The notes: generated from the sequence alone by a model not told the origin. Shown: positions 24,410 to 38,062, counted from the stretch's first letter. The stretch: DNA of 60,000 nucleotides from Glandiceps talaboti (GCF_964340395.1 NC_135554.1:26490592-26550591); one strand, 5' to 3'. Made by a program: numbers and translations.

Positions 24410-25010
24410 AAAGTCCAAAACTCTTATCTCAAAAAGTACTTTAAGTAATTGAGTATGAAATTTGATGAGATGTTTCTGAAAGTGTTATTCTGCAGATTTA
24501 CTCCAAAAACATTGACAAAATTGCCCCTAGCAACCATGACCACGCCCTTAGCAACAACCAAATGGCAGAGTATTTTGGTCAAATAACAACATCATCTGGC
24601 GAGCAATTGAATAAACATTCAAAAAATATATGCAAATACCCTATCAACCATGGCCACGCCCATAGCAACAGCCAAATGGCAGTATATTTTGGTCAAATAG
24701 CAACACCATCTTTTGGGCAATTGAGTAAACATTCAAAAAATATATGCAAATTCCCCAGGAACCATGACTACACTCATAGCTACAGCCAATGGTGCTGTAT
24801 TTCACAAGTATATTTGTAACAATGGGTATTCTTAGGCAAGTGAGCACTCATTCAAAAACTGCATGCAAATATACCTTGCAACCATGACCACGCCCATAGC
24901 AACAGACAAAGGGGAGTACATTTTGGGCAAAAAACACTATCATCTTGTAGGCAATTTATTCATCAATGCAAGCATGATTTACCCAAAAGAATTTGATGTA
25001 CAAAACTTGC
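24410..25010. repeat. Dispersed repeat with internal ~110-bp units
   Basis: Phrases such as accatgaccacgcccatagc, aacagccaaatggcag and aacattcaaaaaatatatgc recur about four times. The same phrases occur at 27110-27500, so this is a dispersed family. Confidence 0.8.
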
Positions 25011-26130
25011 CTGCTTAATATTTGAACTTTTTTTCTAGTGGTCCCTTAGGGCTGCTCTAGTTAGGCACCTTAACGCATTTGTCATCACCTTAAAGTTTAA
25101 GGATGGCAGTGCAAGGAAAAAGCCATCACAGCATATACTTTACTGATCATAGTGTTATGTATAAACAGATTATTACATCTGGCAGAAAATGATATCTCTG
25201 CTACACAAGTATACACATGTAGGAATACATTCGAATAGTCTACTGCCTTGTTTGTATCATGATTTTGGATTCATTGTGGATCGTATCACACTCTGCTGCT
25301 TCACCCTCTTTAAAACATTATTGAATCACATATTTACAACCATTTCTGAAATAGATATTGTTCAAGTGAAACTAATGAAGTGTGGTTCCTATGAAAGGTA
25401 GCTATGTTAATTACATCAACAGACTGTTATTTAGTTATACAGAGTAAGAGTTTCTTTCAGATGAACGTGTCATTCTTGGCAGATACAATTTGAAACTGTA
25501 TATTTCAAGAAAACCAGGTATTAGACAAGATTTAGCTAAAGATCGACAAGCACATTACATTAACCATAATCACAGTATGGCATCATTTCAAAGTAACATC
25601 CTTTGGTAATGTAGCAGCGGTAGAATGTGAATGATATTTCCACTGATAAAAGCAATTTAAGGAAATTTACACTTCATAAAAATAAACAACACTTCATAAA
25701 GATAAGCAAATCGATCAAAGAAAAAAATACCTAGTTTTGCTTTTCTTCACTCACTATGTTGTTGAAAGTGCAATGCTATTGCTTTGTCATCATACAAATT
25801 TAAATCTAGCCATTTTGTAGCAATTATGCTTTAGCTGAAAGAAGTAATGTAAAGGATAAGGAGACAAACATTATTGTTCATTCTGATGCTGAAAAGTTTA
25901 TGAGTTGTCATAAATGCACTATATACATTAAATACCTTGCATTGTTTTGAATTAGAGTCAACATATTTGTTACTACATAAATAGATAGCAACTATTTGTT
26001 GTTTATTTGTTAAAATGGAGCAGAGTAGTGGTAGATGTTATTGTAGAAAATCAGAAAAAGTACATCTACAATTTGTTTCGGGGAAGTGTATAACTTCAAA
26101 TGCCTGCTGTGGTCATTGAATTCATCCTTA
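25011..26130. other. No gene recognised
   Basis: AT-rich DNA with short open frames only. A 70-codon open frame at 25189-25401 shows no domain or splice context. Confidence 0.5.
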
Positions 26131-26134
26131 ACAG

Positions 26135-26460
26135 TGTTAAAAAGAGCATGTGGCAATCATTTAATGATAAAGTCCTAGTATGTGGTCAGTCCAATAATGT
26201 AATCAATCTGTAATAAATGTACATATAGTGGTTGCTAGATATTAAACAAACTACTACAGTCACTGTGATCAAAGTTTCAAATTGTAAACAAAAGTATACA
26301 TGTAGGCCTTAAAATTGCAAAGTCACTGTTAAAGATCACATTAGACTGACCACATACTAGGTTTATCATTGAACTACATGTACTTTATTTTATCTGGCAT
26401 CTTTTACAGATTGATTACATTATTAGACTCTCCACATACTAGAAGTTTATCATGAATTGA
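26135..26460. repeat. Foldback or inverted repeat around tagtatgtggtcagtc
   Basis: tcctagtatgtggtcagtc at about 26170 reappears as the reverse complement gactgaccacatactagg at about 26344, and a third diverged version lies at about 26425. The neighbouring segment taatgtaatcaatctgtaa is likewise inverted near 26408. Confidence 0.75.
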
Positions 26461-26630
26461 TAGCTTATAATGTCCTCTTTTCACACTGATAAGGGTGAAT
26501 TTAATGACTAAAGCAAGTGAACTTCAACACTTCAATAAAAAGCGTCGTAAATTGAAATCAATATAGTGTTGTTGAGGAATTGTTCCAAAATTACTCTTTT
26601 GATAGATTGGAAAAAAGAAGAAGTTTTTGT

Positions 26631-26659
26631 CGAACACACACACACACACACACACACAT
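26631..26659. repeat. (CA)n microsatellite
   Basis: About 12 CA repeats. Confidence 0.95.
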
Positions 26660-26769
26660 GAGTGTTTTTTACAACTGAACAAGTTATTGTTAGCTCTGCT
26701 ATTTTTGACAGTAGAGACATTATTGTGTTAACTCTTTAAAAGTTTATATCCTCTTATCTATATTTGGTT

Positions 26770-27720
26770 GTTAGTTAGCCCAGCTGGACGTAGTCCGAAG
26801 GGGGCTTATAGATTGGGTTCTGTCTGTCCATGCGTGCGTCCATCCGTCCAGAGTCATATCTTGTACATTCATGACTGATTTCTTTCAATCTTTATAGTCA
26901 ATGGATAATGAACTATGTCATACATATGCATGTCAATTTGTTTTGGGATATGATGCAATTTAGCCCATTTAGAGCCATTTTTGTGTCAAAAGATGGGTTT
27001 TTTGGTCAAAAATCTGAAACTCCAAAACTACTGGGCAGATTGGCCTGAAATTTGTTGGGAATGTTCTCAGAAGTGTTCTTCTGCAGATTGTCTGTAAAAC
27101 ATTTTGGCCTTGGTAACAGTGACCACGCCCATATAAAAAAAATGGCAATGTGTTTTGGTCAAATGACAACATCGTCAGTTAAGAAAGTCATTAAACATTC
27201 AAAAAATATATGCGAATATCCTTAGCAACAAAAAAAAATAACAACAGGGATTTAAGTCAAGTGTATAAACATTTAAAAAATGTATGCGAATGGACCTAGC
27301 AACAAGACCACGCCTATAGCAACAGCCAAATGACCCAGTATATTGCAAAGATAACAATATGTATTACATAGGCAATTGAATAAACATTCAAAAAATGTAT
27401 GTAAATGTGCCTAGCAACAAGACCACACCCATACCAACAGCCAAATAATCACTTGTATTGGCAGGATAACAGCAGGGAATGTTGGACAAATAAATAAACA
27501 TTCATAAATATTATGCAAATATTGTCAATTATACAGTTGCTCTACAATGCCATTGGTGCTATATTTCATATAATCTTATACATGTACATCACACTAACAT
27601 CACTGGTGGCAATTCTCAGAAAACATCCATGGGGGGGGGGGGGAGCTGAGTCATCATCCATGGCTTGTTTGCATTAAACCTATTTGAAATAAAGTTATAT
27701 TTTGCATATTTCAAACAATT
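26770..27720. repeat. Dispersed mosaic repeat with cgtagtccgaagggggctta head
   Basis: It begins with agcccagctggacgtagtcc and tccatgcgtgcgtccatccg. It continues with sequence related to the 10.5-kb tandem array, then the caaaaactactggg motif also seen near 13090, then gaccacgcccata units shared with 24410-25010. The end (about 27540-27690) matches about 11170-11275. One family thus contributes pieces at several sites in this window. Confidence 0.75.
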
Positions 27721-27814
27721 TAGATGCATGTAATTTCGTGTGGTAGTATCTGAATGTAGTGGAGCAGTTTTAACAAACAATTACCTTGGTTCAGTGATTA
27801 ATACTGTTTGAGCT

Positions 27815-28960
27815 AGAGTGCTAATCCCTCCCTTAAATTTTAAGTGACCAGCCAGAGATCTTGCAGCTACCACTGAGTTTGAGAGTGCAAGTCCCTCCAT
27901 TTAAATTTCAAGTGACCAATCAGAGATTTTGCAGCCACCACTGAGTTTGAGAGTACTACACTCTCCCTTAAATTGTAAGTGACCAGCCCAGAGATCTTGT
28001 AGCTACCACTGAGTTTGAGAGTGTTAGTCCCTCCTTTAAATTTCAAGTGACCAATCAGAGATTTTGCAGCCACCACTGAGTTTGAGAGTGCTAGTATTTT
28101 CCTTAAATTTCAAGTGACCGGCGAAAGATCTTGCATTCACCACTGAGTTTGAGAGTGCTAGTCCTTCCTTATTTTATAAGTGACCAGTCAGAGATCTTGT
28201 AGCCACCCCTGAGTTTGAGAGTATTTATTTACTACCTTAAATTGTAAGTGACCAATCAGAGATCTTGCAGTCACCATTGAGTCTTAGAGTGCTAGTCCCT
28301 TCCTTAAATGTTTAGTGACCAGCCACCAGAGTGTGAGAGTACTAGATACTTCCCTTGATTTCAAGTGACCGGTTTGGAAGTAATAGTCCCTCCCTTACAT
28401 TTTAAGTGACCAGCCAGAGATCTTGCAGCCACCATTGAGTTTGAGAGTGCTAGTCCCTTCCTCAAATGTTTAGTGACCAGCCACCAGAGTGTGAGAGAAC
28501 TAGATACTCCCCTTGATTTCAAGTGACCAGTTTGGAAGTAATAGTCCCTCCGTTACATTTTAAGTGGCTAGTCAGAGATCTTGCAGCCATCATTGAGCTT
28601 GAGAATGCTAGTCCATCCTTAAATTGTAAGTGACCAGTCAGACATCTTGCAGCTACCACTGAATTTGAGAGTGCTAGTCCCTCCTTTAAATTTCAAGTGA
28701 CCAATCAGAGATTTTACAGCCACCCCTGAGTTTGAGAGTGCAAGTCCCTCCTTTAAATTTCAAATGACCAATCAGGGATCTTGCAGCTACCACTGAGTTT
28801 GAGAGTGCTAGTCCCTCCTTTAAATTTCAAGTGACCAATCAGAGATTTTGCAGCCACCACTGAGTTTTAGAGTGCTAGTCCCTTCCTTATTTTTTAAGTG
28901 ACAAGTCAGAGATCTTTTAGCCTCCACTGAGTTTGAGAGTACTTAGTTACTACCTTAGAG
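27815..28960. repeat. Tandem array of ~69-bp units
   Basis: About 15 imperfect copies, each with gagtttgagagtgctagtcc, aaatttcaagtgaccaatca and a ttgcagccaccact tail; the first starts are 27874, 27943 and 28011. Some copies carry larger variants near 28310-28560. Open frames inside are not genes. Confidence 0.93.
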
Positions 28961-30588
28961 TAGTGGAAAGACTACAAGTAGCAATTACTGTGAGATTGTT
29001 TGGTGTATCTTTCCCTTTCAGTTTAAGTGGCTTGTCATGACTGATGAGTTTGGCAATGCTTGTCCCTCTCGTGAAATCGGCCATTTGTGGAGAAGCAGTC
29101 ATGCTTCCTGACTTTGGGGATTCCGAAGTATATCTGTTAGCTCAAGTAATAAGTGGTTAGCTTGTAGATACTAAGGATTCCTCTTCGAATATTTCTCAGC
29201 CTTTAATACAAATTTCATTTTTGGTTTGGTATACAATGAGCCAGGGGTTACTTTTTTCTTAACAAAATGATACAAATTCTAATGGTTTTTATGACCACAA
29301 TATCTTCATTTTTTTTTTACAAATCTTGCAAATTGAATGAAATGTTTGACCAAATAGAATACACAATTTGAAATGGGACATGTTTACAGTTTTGTTCACT
29401 GTTTGAAGGCGGCGCGAATATTTATTTTTCACATGTTACATTATGCAATATTTCTATACTTGGTATATTGTGAGGTTGGTGGCAGCCATTGAAACAAAAG
29501 GTTTGGCCAACAAGATAGTAGAAGCTAATAGACTTGCCCTGGCAGTTCACTGTAACAGAAGATACAATATCTGCAAAAATACCTTATATATTATATTAAA
29601 CTCTTTTGTCATTAAGTGCTAGCACTTACTGGAATTGATGCAAAACCTGGCGTTTTTGTTGTTTGTTTGTTTGCAAAGTTAAAGTAGTATACATGTGAAG
29701 AAATTGACAGTTCATGCAACAGGTGGTCAAAGGTGTACAGAAATTGAAATTAACATGACATCTTTTTATGAACATGAATTGCACAGGGAGACATTGTTAC
29801 AACATCAGCAATATAAATCTTTGTTCTGCCTATACATTTCACTCTTTATAAAAGCAAAATCCTTTGCACCCAAGTATTCTGTGTGAGAGAGTGGAGAGAT
29901 GAAATAATGTGGTGTGATTGCATTGTGATACAACTTTATGAAAAAAATCTTTGGATATAGTGCTTATCACAAGACAACCCCTGTCTGATAGCATATTCTG
30001 TGGATGTAAATATATAGACTCACAGGAACTCTGTTCTTGTACTGTTAAACTTCAGATTGTATTCATATTTATGTGATAAATGTTTAAACCAAATATACCA
30101 CCACAGAGTCCCCCAACCAATATTAAAACATGACAATTTTTTCAGGTCCTCTGTTTGTTCATAATATGGTCCTCGAGCTGAAGCCCTCTATGTAATAGCC
30201 CAGATTCACATCTTTAAATATCAAGAATTCCCAAAATCTCTATAGCCTATAGTAGTCTAGGTATGCCCAGTAATAACATATTAACTGTTCATGACTATAC
30301 CCCTAAGGGAAATGATGGTCCTCTAATTACCCCGTATTGAGTTGAGTCCTCAAGATGGGGCTAATGCCAGTATGTGTGTGTGTGTGTGTGTATCTTTTAC
30401 ACGATGACACCAAATTTAAATCCAACACACAGTGGACTCGCTTTATATCCGGTAGTTCCTAGGTTGCAGTTAGATACTATACATATGTAAACTACAAATT
30501 GACAGTTAGCCTAATTTTAATTGTTTTTATTGGAACTTCATATTACATAATTTGCTGGCCGGAATGTATGGCGGATTAATATTCATGC
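28961..30588. other. No gene recognised
   Basis: Unique-looking AT-rich DNA. A short stretch near 29020-29080 is related to the preceding array. An open frame at 29695-29886 has no recognisable content. A (TG)n run lies at about 30373-30391. Confidence 0.5.
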
Positions 30589-30589
30589 C

Positions 30590-30647
<58 letters not shown>

Positions 30648-30697
30648 GCAGCAGCAGCAGCAACAACAACAACAACAACAACAACAACAGCAGCAGC

Positions 30698-30748
<51 letters not shown>

Positions 30749-30750
30749 AA
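30589..30750. repeat. (CAA)n/(CAG)n trinucleotide repeat
   Basis: About 54 triplets of CAA interspersed with three CAG clusters. It lies about 110 bases before the acceptor at 30860 and reads as poly-Thr/Ala, poly-Gln or poly-Cys depending on frame and strand. Confidence 0.97.
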
Positions 30751-30860
30751 TGTCCTGGTGTTATGATTTGTGTATAAACACAGATCATTTGACTTTATGG
30801 CCTCCTATTGCAATGGAAATTGTAAAAAGTATTTTGATGATAATTTTTTATCTTCCACAG

Positions 30861-31599
30861 GTAACACAATTAGGTTCATGTACGCTGCAGCCACATTCTG
30901 TTCATGTAACGTTAAAACCACGCCCTCCACTTATCAATCCACCTCCTGATTATCTCTATTTTGCTGTCTTTGTAACACTTTGCTGTTTTTGGCCAACTGG
31001 ATTGGTTGCCATATTTAGATCTATGGACGTAAGTCATCTGATAATATGCGACATAAATTGTACAACACTATGATTATTAATAAGTCCATTTCTTGCAAAC
31101 GTGACACTTCAAAAGAATCTACTGTACGATACAAAGTCAAACAACGTTTTCATTTGAGTGATATTTACACTGTATGGACTGTGTGTCCTTATATGTTATT
31201 TGATATTTGTTCGATATTTTTCACGAAGTTTATTAATAACAGTGAACCTTGCATCGAAGTAACCGAGTGAGTGACTTAAATTTTTTGAAAGATTCATCAA
31301 TTGTGTGTATATATTCTATACATGTACATAATTATCTTGTGAGCCACATCAGGATATTTATGATACAGATTTTGTTTAAAATCAATTTGATGATTTTTCA
31401 TATTGTGTTATCATTTGTTAATTTCGTTTTTGTATGTTTATATCTATTGCAGGTTAGGAAGGCATCTGCTGGGGGAGATTCTTATGCAGCGGTAGAAGCA
31501 TCACATTCAGTAAAGCAGCTGTCATGGATTTCAGTTGGAGTTGGTCTTACTATCATTTTCATTGTTATGGTGCTATACGTCATCTCCAAGAGAGCATAG
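30861..31599 (+). CDS. Dispanin / CD225-domain (IFITM-like) transmembrane protein, last two exons
   Basis: Exon 30861-31028 follows TTCCACAG and ends in phase 0 at GTAAGT. Exon 31453-31599 follows TTGCAG and ends SKRA then TAG. The encoded segment starts with prolines (RPPLINPPPDYL), then an intramembrane segment with FVTLCCFWPTGLVAI. A short cytoplasmic loop carries the family pattern GGDSYAAVEASHSVKQL, and a C-terminal membrane helix (VGLTIIFIVMVLYVI) follows. The Cys-Cys, P-x-GL-A and GD motifs identify the CD225 family, which includes IFITM, PRRT, TMEM and SynDIG-type proteins that sit in plasma membrane, endosomes or synapses. I cannot choose among subfamilies. The phase-0 start fits the PPPY exons at 3080-3619. 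The open frame continuing upstream through the CAA repeat is intronic. Confidence 0.88.
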
Positions 31600-31972
31600 C
31601 TATTCTAGTCTCTTACATGTATATACCAGTGACTATCATATGGCAAACTTGTCAAACTAAACTTTTTTTTTATGTAAATCTATCTTGTCAAAAGTGAGAT
31701 TTGGTCGATCAATTAACAGTATTTGTCAAAAAGATGTTTCCATAAAGTTCAACGGCTCCTCATGTTAGTGATATTTTGGGAATGGCGAGATTCCTTGATT
31801 AATTATTTCAGAGATATCATATTTATTCTGTTTTATATCAACAAACATTAATTGTTACCTTCTTTAAAAAGCATTAACACATATAGTACTCCCTCCATAG
31901 TCTAGTGTTTTGTACACTTTGAGAACAGGCCTCTGGGTTTTGTTCCTCTTGCATCATACCTCTGTCTGCGTA

Positions 31973-32156
31973 TGTATGTATGTATGTATGTATGTATGTA
32001 TGTATGAATGTATGTATGTATGTATGTATGTATGTATGTATGTATGTATGTGTGTGTGCGTGCGTGTGTGCGTGTGTGCGTGTGTGCGTGCGTGTGTGCG
32101 TGCGTGCATGCATGCATGCATGCATGCATGCATGCATGCATGTATGTATGTATGTA

Positions 32157-32192
<36 letters not shown>

Positions 32193-32193
32193 T
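31973..32193. repeat. Compound tetranucleotide microsatellite
   Basis: (TATG)n passes into (TGTGCG)n/(TGCG)n, then (CATG)n, then (TATG)n again. All long open frames crossing it (Met-Tyr-Val-Cys or His-Thr-Tyr type) are repeat artefacts. Confidence 0.97.
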
Positions 32194-34195
32194 TATGTCT
32201 TTCTGTTGCAGATTGTTGTGTGTCTTTTTTTTTGGGGGGGGGAATAACATTTTCCATTTTCTTATATCTCCAATTTCATATTTCAAAATTTGTCAACAGA
32301 TGTTATATTTGCACTCTGGATGACAATACTCTTTCCTTTATCATCTAGCTTCGATTTGAAAGTAACTGAGAGTAGCTATAATATTACTCTATGAAATGTA
32401 TATATATCCTGATTACAGATAATAAATATAAACATATATATATATATACACACTGTAAGTAATGACTTTCTAAGAAGATAGTATGGAATGTGATGATCTT
32501 CATTGTAAAGATGAGTCATGAATAATAACATTAATTCACTATAATCCTTATTAAAGAATACAGTGTGAAAGGTGACGGCAATAGGCCAACAAATACACAT
32601 TTGACTAGGATAACATTTTCTTTTCAACAAAATAATGATATTCTTCAAGTAAAATCTCAGATTTTAGTTGTGTCGTTGATTTGTTATAATTTTCATCAAG
32701 TTGTACCTTGGGACAAAATCCAAAATGGCTGCCACTATCAAACTTGAGTTTGTATGTATTAAATTCTTCCACTAACTGAACCCTTCTCATACACATACAG
32801 CATTTTTACCCATTCATAAAAGACATATGAAATCTCCGAGTATAAATTTGGAGATACAAACACATCAATAATAGAAGAATGCTAAAGATAATTAAGATTT
32901 TATAAACCTCAAAAAATTCTCCCAGAAAAAAAGTGATTCAGAACTGATTCATGTTCACATACTTTTAGATAACATTATCTTTATTCATTTCATACACATT
33001 CATGTAAGGATACAATGCAATGTAAACAAATATCACTAAAAACCTTGCTTGTAATTTAAAAAAAACAACCTGACAGGCCATTGCAAATGTACCCTTGTTT
33101 TTGTAGCAATAATGCACAATTGTATCATACTTTCTCATATTGTGCTCAAAGTGCTGTAATTATTACCCATAGCACAGACCTATGATGGCAGATCCGCCCC
33201 TCTCAACTCCCTGGGAGCATGCAATCCTGGCTGCCTTTGTAAGTGCACAGGATTCAACCATTGGCATATAAACCCCTATCCTACCAAGTCCCCATTTGTA
33301 CACAGGGTACAACCACTGGCATATATACCCCTATCCTACCAGATCCCCATTTGTACAGCTGGGTTGAGTAAGTCACGATGTTGACTCAAATCTTGCCCAA
33401 GGACTATACTCAATCAGAACCAAATAGCAGTGGAAATGCTTGTACCAACAATTTGCACATTTGATCCATTTTGACCATCACGTCTCTGAGATATATCATG
33501 GTATGATAAGACACACATAGTCATGTAGAGGACTTCTTACACAATTGATTCAGTAATCCTAGTACACAGAATTTTGAAGAAGTTTTGGTTACGACATTTG
33601 ATTCTTAAAATGTACAGCAGCCTCATCAAGTCACTGTTATGAAAACAAGTCATTGTCATACCAGTATTCTTTTGACAAAACATTACCAGTTTCAGCAAAT
33701 CTTTTACATTAAGAGTAAACCTTGATATGTATCAACTGAAAAAAATAGTGTATCAAAACACCCGTGACAAGATTTATGTATCTACAATATCAAATACAAA
33801 TGTACAAAATACACTTTACAGGTATCATATTGTAAAGTTATAAGTACATATTCATATTTGAAAAACTCATTGTAAATATTAATATTATGTATATTTTATA
33901 CCAGTAAATCTGTAAGTTGTAACTTCATGTAAAGAACTAACAATACATCACATGTACTTTAATATCACAAATTGAAAATGTTTTGTTATGCCAGTTTAAC
34001 ATGAGTTACTAGCAGTTTGAATCTGGACAACGCCTGTGTGCACCTGATGTAACCATCAATGCATTAATACTGCACATTGCGCTTGATTGTATAATGCACA
34101 TGTCATGGAGAACTTTCAACTCAACTTCAAGACATTGGCTGACACGTGTGGATTGTTTTTTTAGATCTAAAAAGTTTACATGTATGTCACTGTCA
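32194..34195. other. Intergenic DNA between convergent genes
   Basis: This lies between the dispanin gene (+) and FBXO4 (-), both of which end here. No gene is seen. The block 33225-33420 has two tandem near-copies of tggcatataaacccctatcctacca, the second followed by a tRNA-like tail; a relative lies at 49380-49560. Confidence 0.55.
33225..33420 (+). repeat. Dispersed repeat, possibly SINE-derived
   Basis: The phrase cctatcctaccaagtcccca is followed (second copy) by agctgggttgagtaagtcac and gactcaaatcttg. The same order occurs at 49420-49500 as tcctaccaggtcccc, tagctgagttggttagcgc and gattcaaatcttg. The last two resemble tRNA box A and box B, but they are closer together than in a true tRNA. 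Confidence 0.5.
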
Positions 34196-34199
34196 CCAT

Positions 34200-34925
34200 T
34201 CATATTATAAGTCCTTCGTGTTGTTTCAATAGGCCAGCTGAATTGAAGTAGGTACAGAGCTATCAAAGTTCTCTGCTTCAATGAATCAGTGGAAAGCAGT
34301 ATTTCAACATCATCTAAGTTTGATGTGGTGTTTTAATAATCCAGTTGAAAGTATATATGTAGCACTGCCTTAGGTCTAGGTTCTTTGTACTGTTTTGATT
34401 GAGCCAGCCAGTTGAAGGCAGGTGCAATGCCTTCTCTATAGGTTCTCTGTGCTGCTTCTATAAGCCAATTCAAGGCAGGTACAATGTCTCCTATGTTCTC
34501 TGTGCTGCTTCAAAGGCAGTTGAAGACAGGTACAATGTCTCCTATGTTCTCTGTGCTGCTTCAAAGGCAGTTGAAGACAGGTACAATGTCTCCTATGTTC
34601 TCTGTGCTGCTTCAAAGGCAGTTGAAGACAGGTACAATGTCTCCTATGTTCTCTGTGCTGCTTCTATAAGGCAGTTGAAGACAGGTACAATGTCTCCTAT
34701 GTTCTCTGTGCTGCTTCTATAAGCCAGTTGAAGACACATACAATGCCTTCTAAGTTCTCTGTGCAGCTTGAAACCCAGTTGAAGGCATGTACATGTACAA
34801 TGTCTTCTAGGTTCTCTGTGCTGCTTCAAAGCCAGTTGAAGCCATGTACAATGCCTCCTATGTTCTCTGTGCTGCTTCAATAAGCCAGTTCAAGGCAGGT
34901 ACAACACCATCTAAATTTTTGACAA
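34200..34925 (-). repeat. Minisatellite derived from the last coding exon of FBXO4
   Basis: Units of 51-58 bp, about ten copies, run from the FBXO4 stop codon downstream in the - strand sense. The core 51-bp form is tandem at about 34495-34650. Each unit repeats the exon segment around aagcagcacagagaacatag, including the stop codon, followed by gagacattgtacctgtcttc. Copies become more diverged towards 34200. Confidence 0.9.
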
Positions 34926-37900
34926 CTGTGTCATGGACCTGTAAAATAGCAAAAGAACACAACCATTACCAACATTTTCTATTACCATCAAGTCTCTTAC
35001 AAGATTTCATAATGCGCTGACAAACACAAACACACCCAAACAAACAAACACAAACACAAACACAAACACAACACAAACACAAAGTGCATTTATACACAGA
35101 TAAAGTATGAACTTTGATTAGGTGTAAATACATTACATATATAAACAAATATGAACAAGTTTGTCCAGCTAATAATATTGACTAAATAATTTACTTTTAA
35201 TAACTGTAAGTGTTATTTAGGTCAAGAAAAAAGAATTGCTTGGGTAATAAAGTGTCAGTAGTATTTGAAACCAAAGTTAGTTACACCCAAATATTATCAC
35301 ATGATGTAAATGTGTTTCACTTCTTCAAAACAATGTCAGCTGTGTTTTTTAATAAGTACTTATAAATAAAAATGATTTTCACAGTCAACCTTACCAGCCA
35401 TGGCCTATTCAGTTCCTGTAATTTCAGCTTTTGTACAACTTCAATGCAAGGACTTCTCTGATGTGTAGCTTCTTTGATACATGATAAGACTAAAAGTGGA
35501 ACTCTACGAGAGTTGTTTCCTTCATTCATCATTGCAAATAGTTCTTCAGTACCTATTTCAATAACACAGAATTCAAGTAAATTACAACCCATAACACCAA
35601 AGTAAAGCATTTTCTGTATGTACCACAATCGTTTATAGCAGCCATATCAAGTGTAAAAGTGTATACTGTTTCATTTGCTAATACAACCAATAACACCAAA
35701 GTAAAGTTTTCTGTATGTATCACAATCGTTTATACCATCTATATCAAGTGTAAAAGTATATACTGTTTCATTTGCTATTTGACCACATTAGAAAGGCCAC
35801 ATTCTAGGCTTGTAAACAAACCAATTGAAAGAGTATATTTTTACACTTCATGTGAATGCTATAAATGAGTGTAGCACATAGAGAAAGTGCTTTACTTCAG
35901 TGTTACTCATTGTACAGTAAGACAAACCAAATTGTAAACTGAATCATTTCTTTTGAGCAGATAATATATATTCAAGACTTGGGCAGATAATATATATACA
36001 AGTGTGTGACAAATGGATTGGGTAGTGACAAACCACAACAATTTCTATATGTATTTTTTAAATGTGAATGTAATATATGGTGACCTTTCAGACAGAAAAA
36101 CCCTTCAATACTCAAAAGACTAGTACTACATTAAGTTCTTGCAAATCAGTGTCAATATTACATTTTATCATGATTGGTTCTTGTTCACTGGTGTCAGTAA
36201 GTATATTTTATAATGATTTCTTGCAAACTGGTGTCAAATGTAAATTTTATTATTATGGTTTCTGGTGTTGAAAGTCCATTCAAGTTTTATCATAATAAGT
36301 TCATATTAAGCTATGTCCATATGAGTACTTGTGAACTGATGCCCTAAAGTACATTTTACTAATGAAACAAGGAAGATAAGACTCACCACCCAAATTACCA
36401 TCTTTGGTAGACTCTACAATATATATAAATCCATCAATAGTTTTACAAAGCTCTCGTATAGAATCTTGAACTTCATATTTTCCTTGGTCACTGGCTTCTA
36501 CTAGCAATTTGTTCCTTTCAGCTCTGTTCACATGGTTCCTATTTTCTCTTTCTCTTCTGAGTGATAGAAAAATAAAATTATTAGTCTGAATAAGACAACA
36601 TGGATTTCTGTCTGCAAGTATGGTTCACTGACATGCAATATCTCTCTTTGTCAGTGCATTTCCTTATTATCTTAAATCCCTCCCCCTCCCCCTCCAACTT
36701 TGTGAAAATTTTGTTGTAGTCATTTCTCACAGTACAAATGTAGCAGTTGCATCCTAACTAATTGTATATGAATACATCAAGATTTAGGGGCATTGACTGG
36801 TATGTACATCATGTATATGTTATGGTCACAGAAGTATACAGACAGTAGACAAGAGAGTCAGACAGACATACAGTACAGATACAGACAGTAGCCTGTCAGA
36901 GAAAATGTTGGTCAAAAATAATCAATTGAGAGAGAGAGAGATTGAGAGAGAGAGAGCATAGCTGCAGACTACCATACAATGAAAACAGAAAGCAACAGAG
37001 ATAGAAAGACAGATGGACAAATGCAGCAAAACAAAACTTACTTTGAGGCCGAGTACAATGTGATAAGCTTCATTACTTTACAGCTATCTTGAAGTGTCAC
37101 TGAAAACCCAGAACCAACTCCTGTAAATACAAAAATAACAAGGTTTATATGATTATATATTATGAATACTGAATACAATCATTTTGCTTTTTAAAAAAAC
37201 AAACATTTTAAAATGATATTTGTCAAGCAGAAGTAATTATACATAATTATAAAAGACAGCAAAAAAGAAGAAGATGAATTTCACATTTTAAATGATATTT
37301 GAAGAAGTTCTAATGGAAAGTGAGGTACTCACCATCAATTTCTCCTGGGAACATACCAGTGATCTTGAATTCAGGATTACCATCAAACATTATGGCTCTT
37401 GTAATACCACTAACATTAGTTTCTAAGCCAGGCCCAAACATTACCAGACGTGGTGCTTTCTTTGGCATGAAAACACGTAGTAGATTTGTTAACTGAAAGT
37501 TTGGAGATTCATTCTTTATTTCTGGAGAACATCTGAGATATCTGTTAAAAATAAACATGAAAAGTGTAAATTTATGCACATATGTTGACATCATAGAACT
37601 GTAGGCTGAGAATATATCTGTATTGGGGGTAATTATTGCTGCATACTAAAAGTACCTCTAGCATTCTACTTGCTGTCGAAGTATAATCAATTAATTGCTA
37701 TTTGGAGAACTGAAACCGATATTCTAGTACTCTATATCTACATACATAAACGTAAATACTCATACTGCCAAAACCATAAATTAAGTTTATCAATTCTTAC
37801 ACACTTATTTACGCAACACATCAGGAACAGCTAAGGTAGCTATAACTACTAAGAGAGTACAAAATAATATATAGGCTGGTTACATTTAGTCTACTCTTGT

Positions 37901-38062
37901 AACATGACTTTGGATCTAAGCTTGGAAGGTGGCTGGACAAAAGCCGAGGATGACAGTACCTCTGGTATACAGCTCTGTGTAAATGCCCTCAATGAGCACC
38001 CAAGGTTGCCAAATATCAGAAGAAAGCTGGATGGTCTAGCAGCTACATTAGGTTACACTTAC

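Noticed and set aside
30552-30860. Threonine/alanine-rich N-terminus for the dispanin by direct read-through
   Set aside because: It is a CAA/CAG microsatellite followed by a good acceptor (TTCCACAG) at 30860. A low-complexity leader is less likely than a spliced PPPY exon.
31874-32348. Overlapping 79-137 codon frames of Met-Tyr-Val-Cys or His-Thr
   Set aside because: All cross a tetranucleotide microsatellite on both strands.
34399-34722. 107-codon + strand frame with a 17-residue repeat (YNVSYVLCAASKAVEDR)
   Set aside because: It is antisense translation of the FBXO4-derived 51-bp minisatellite.
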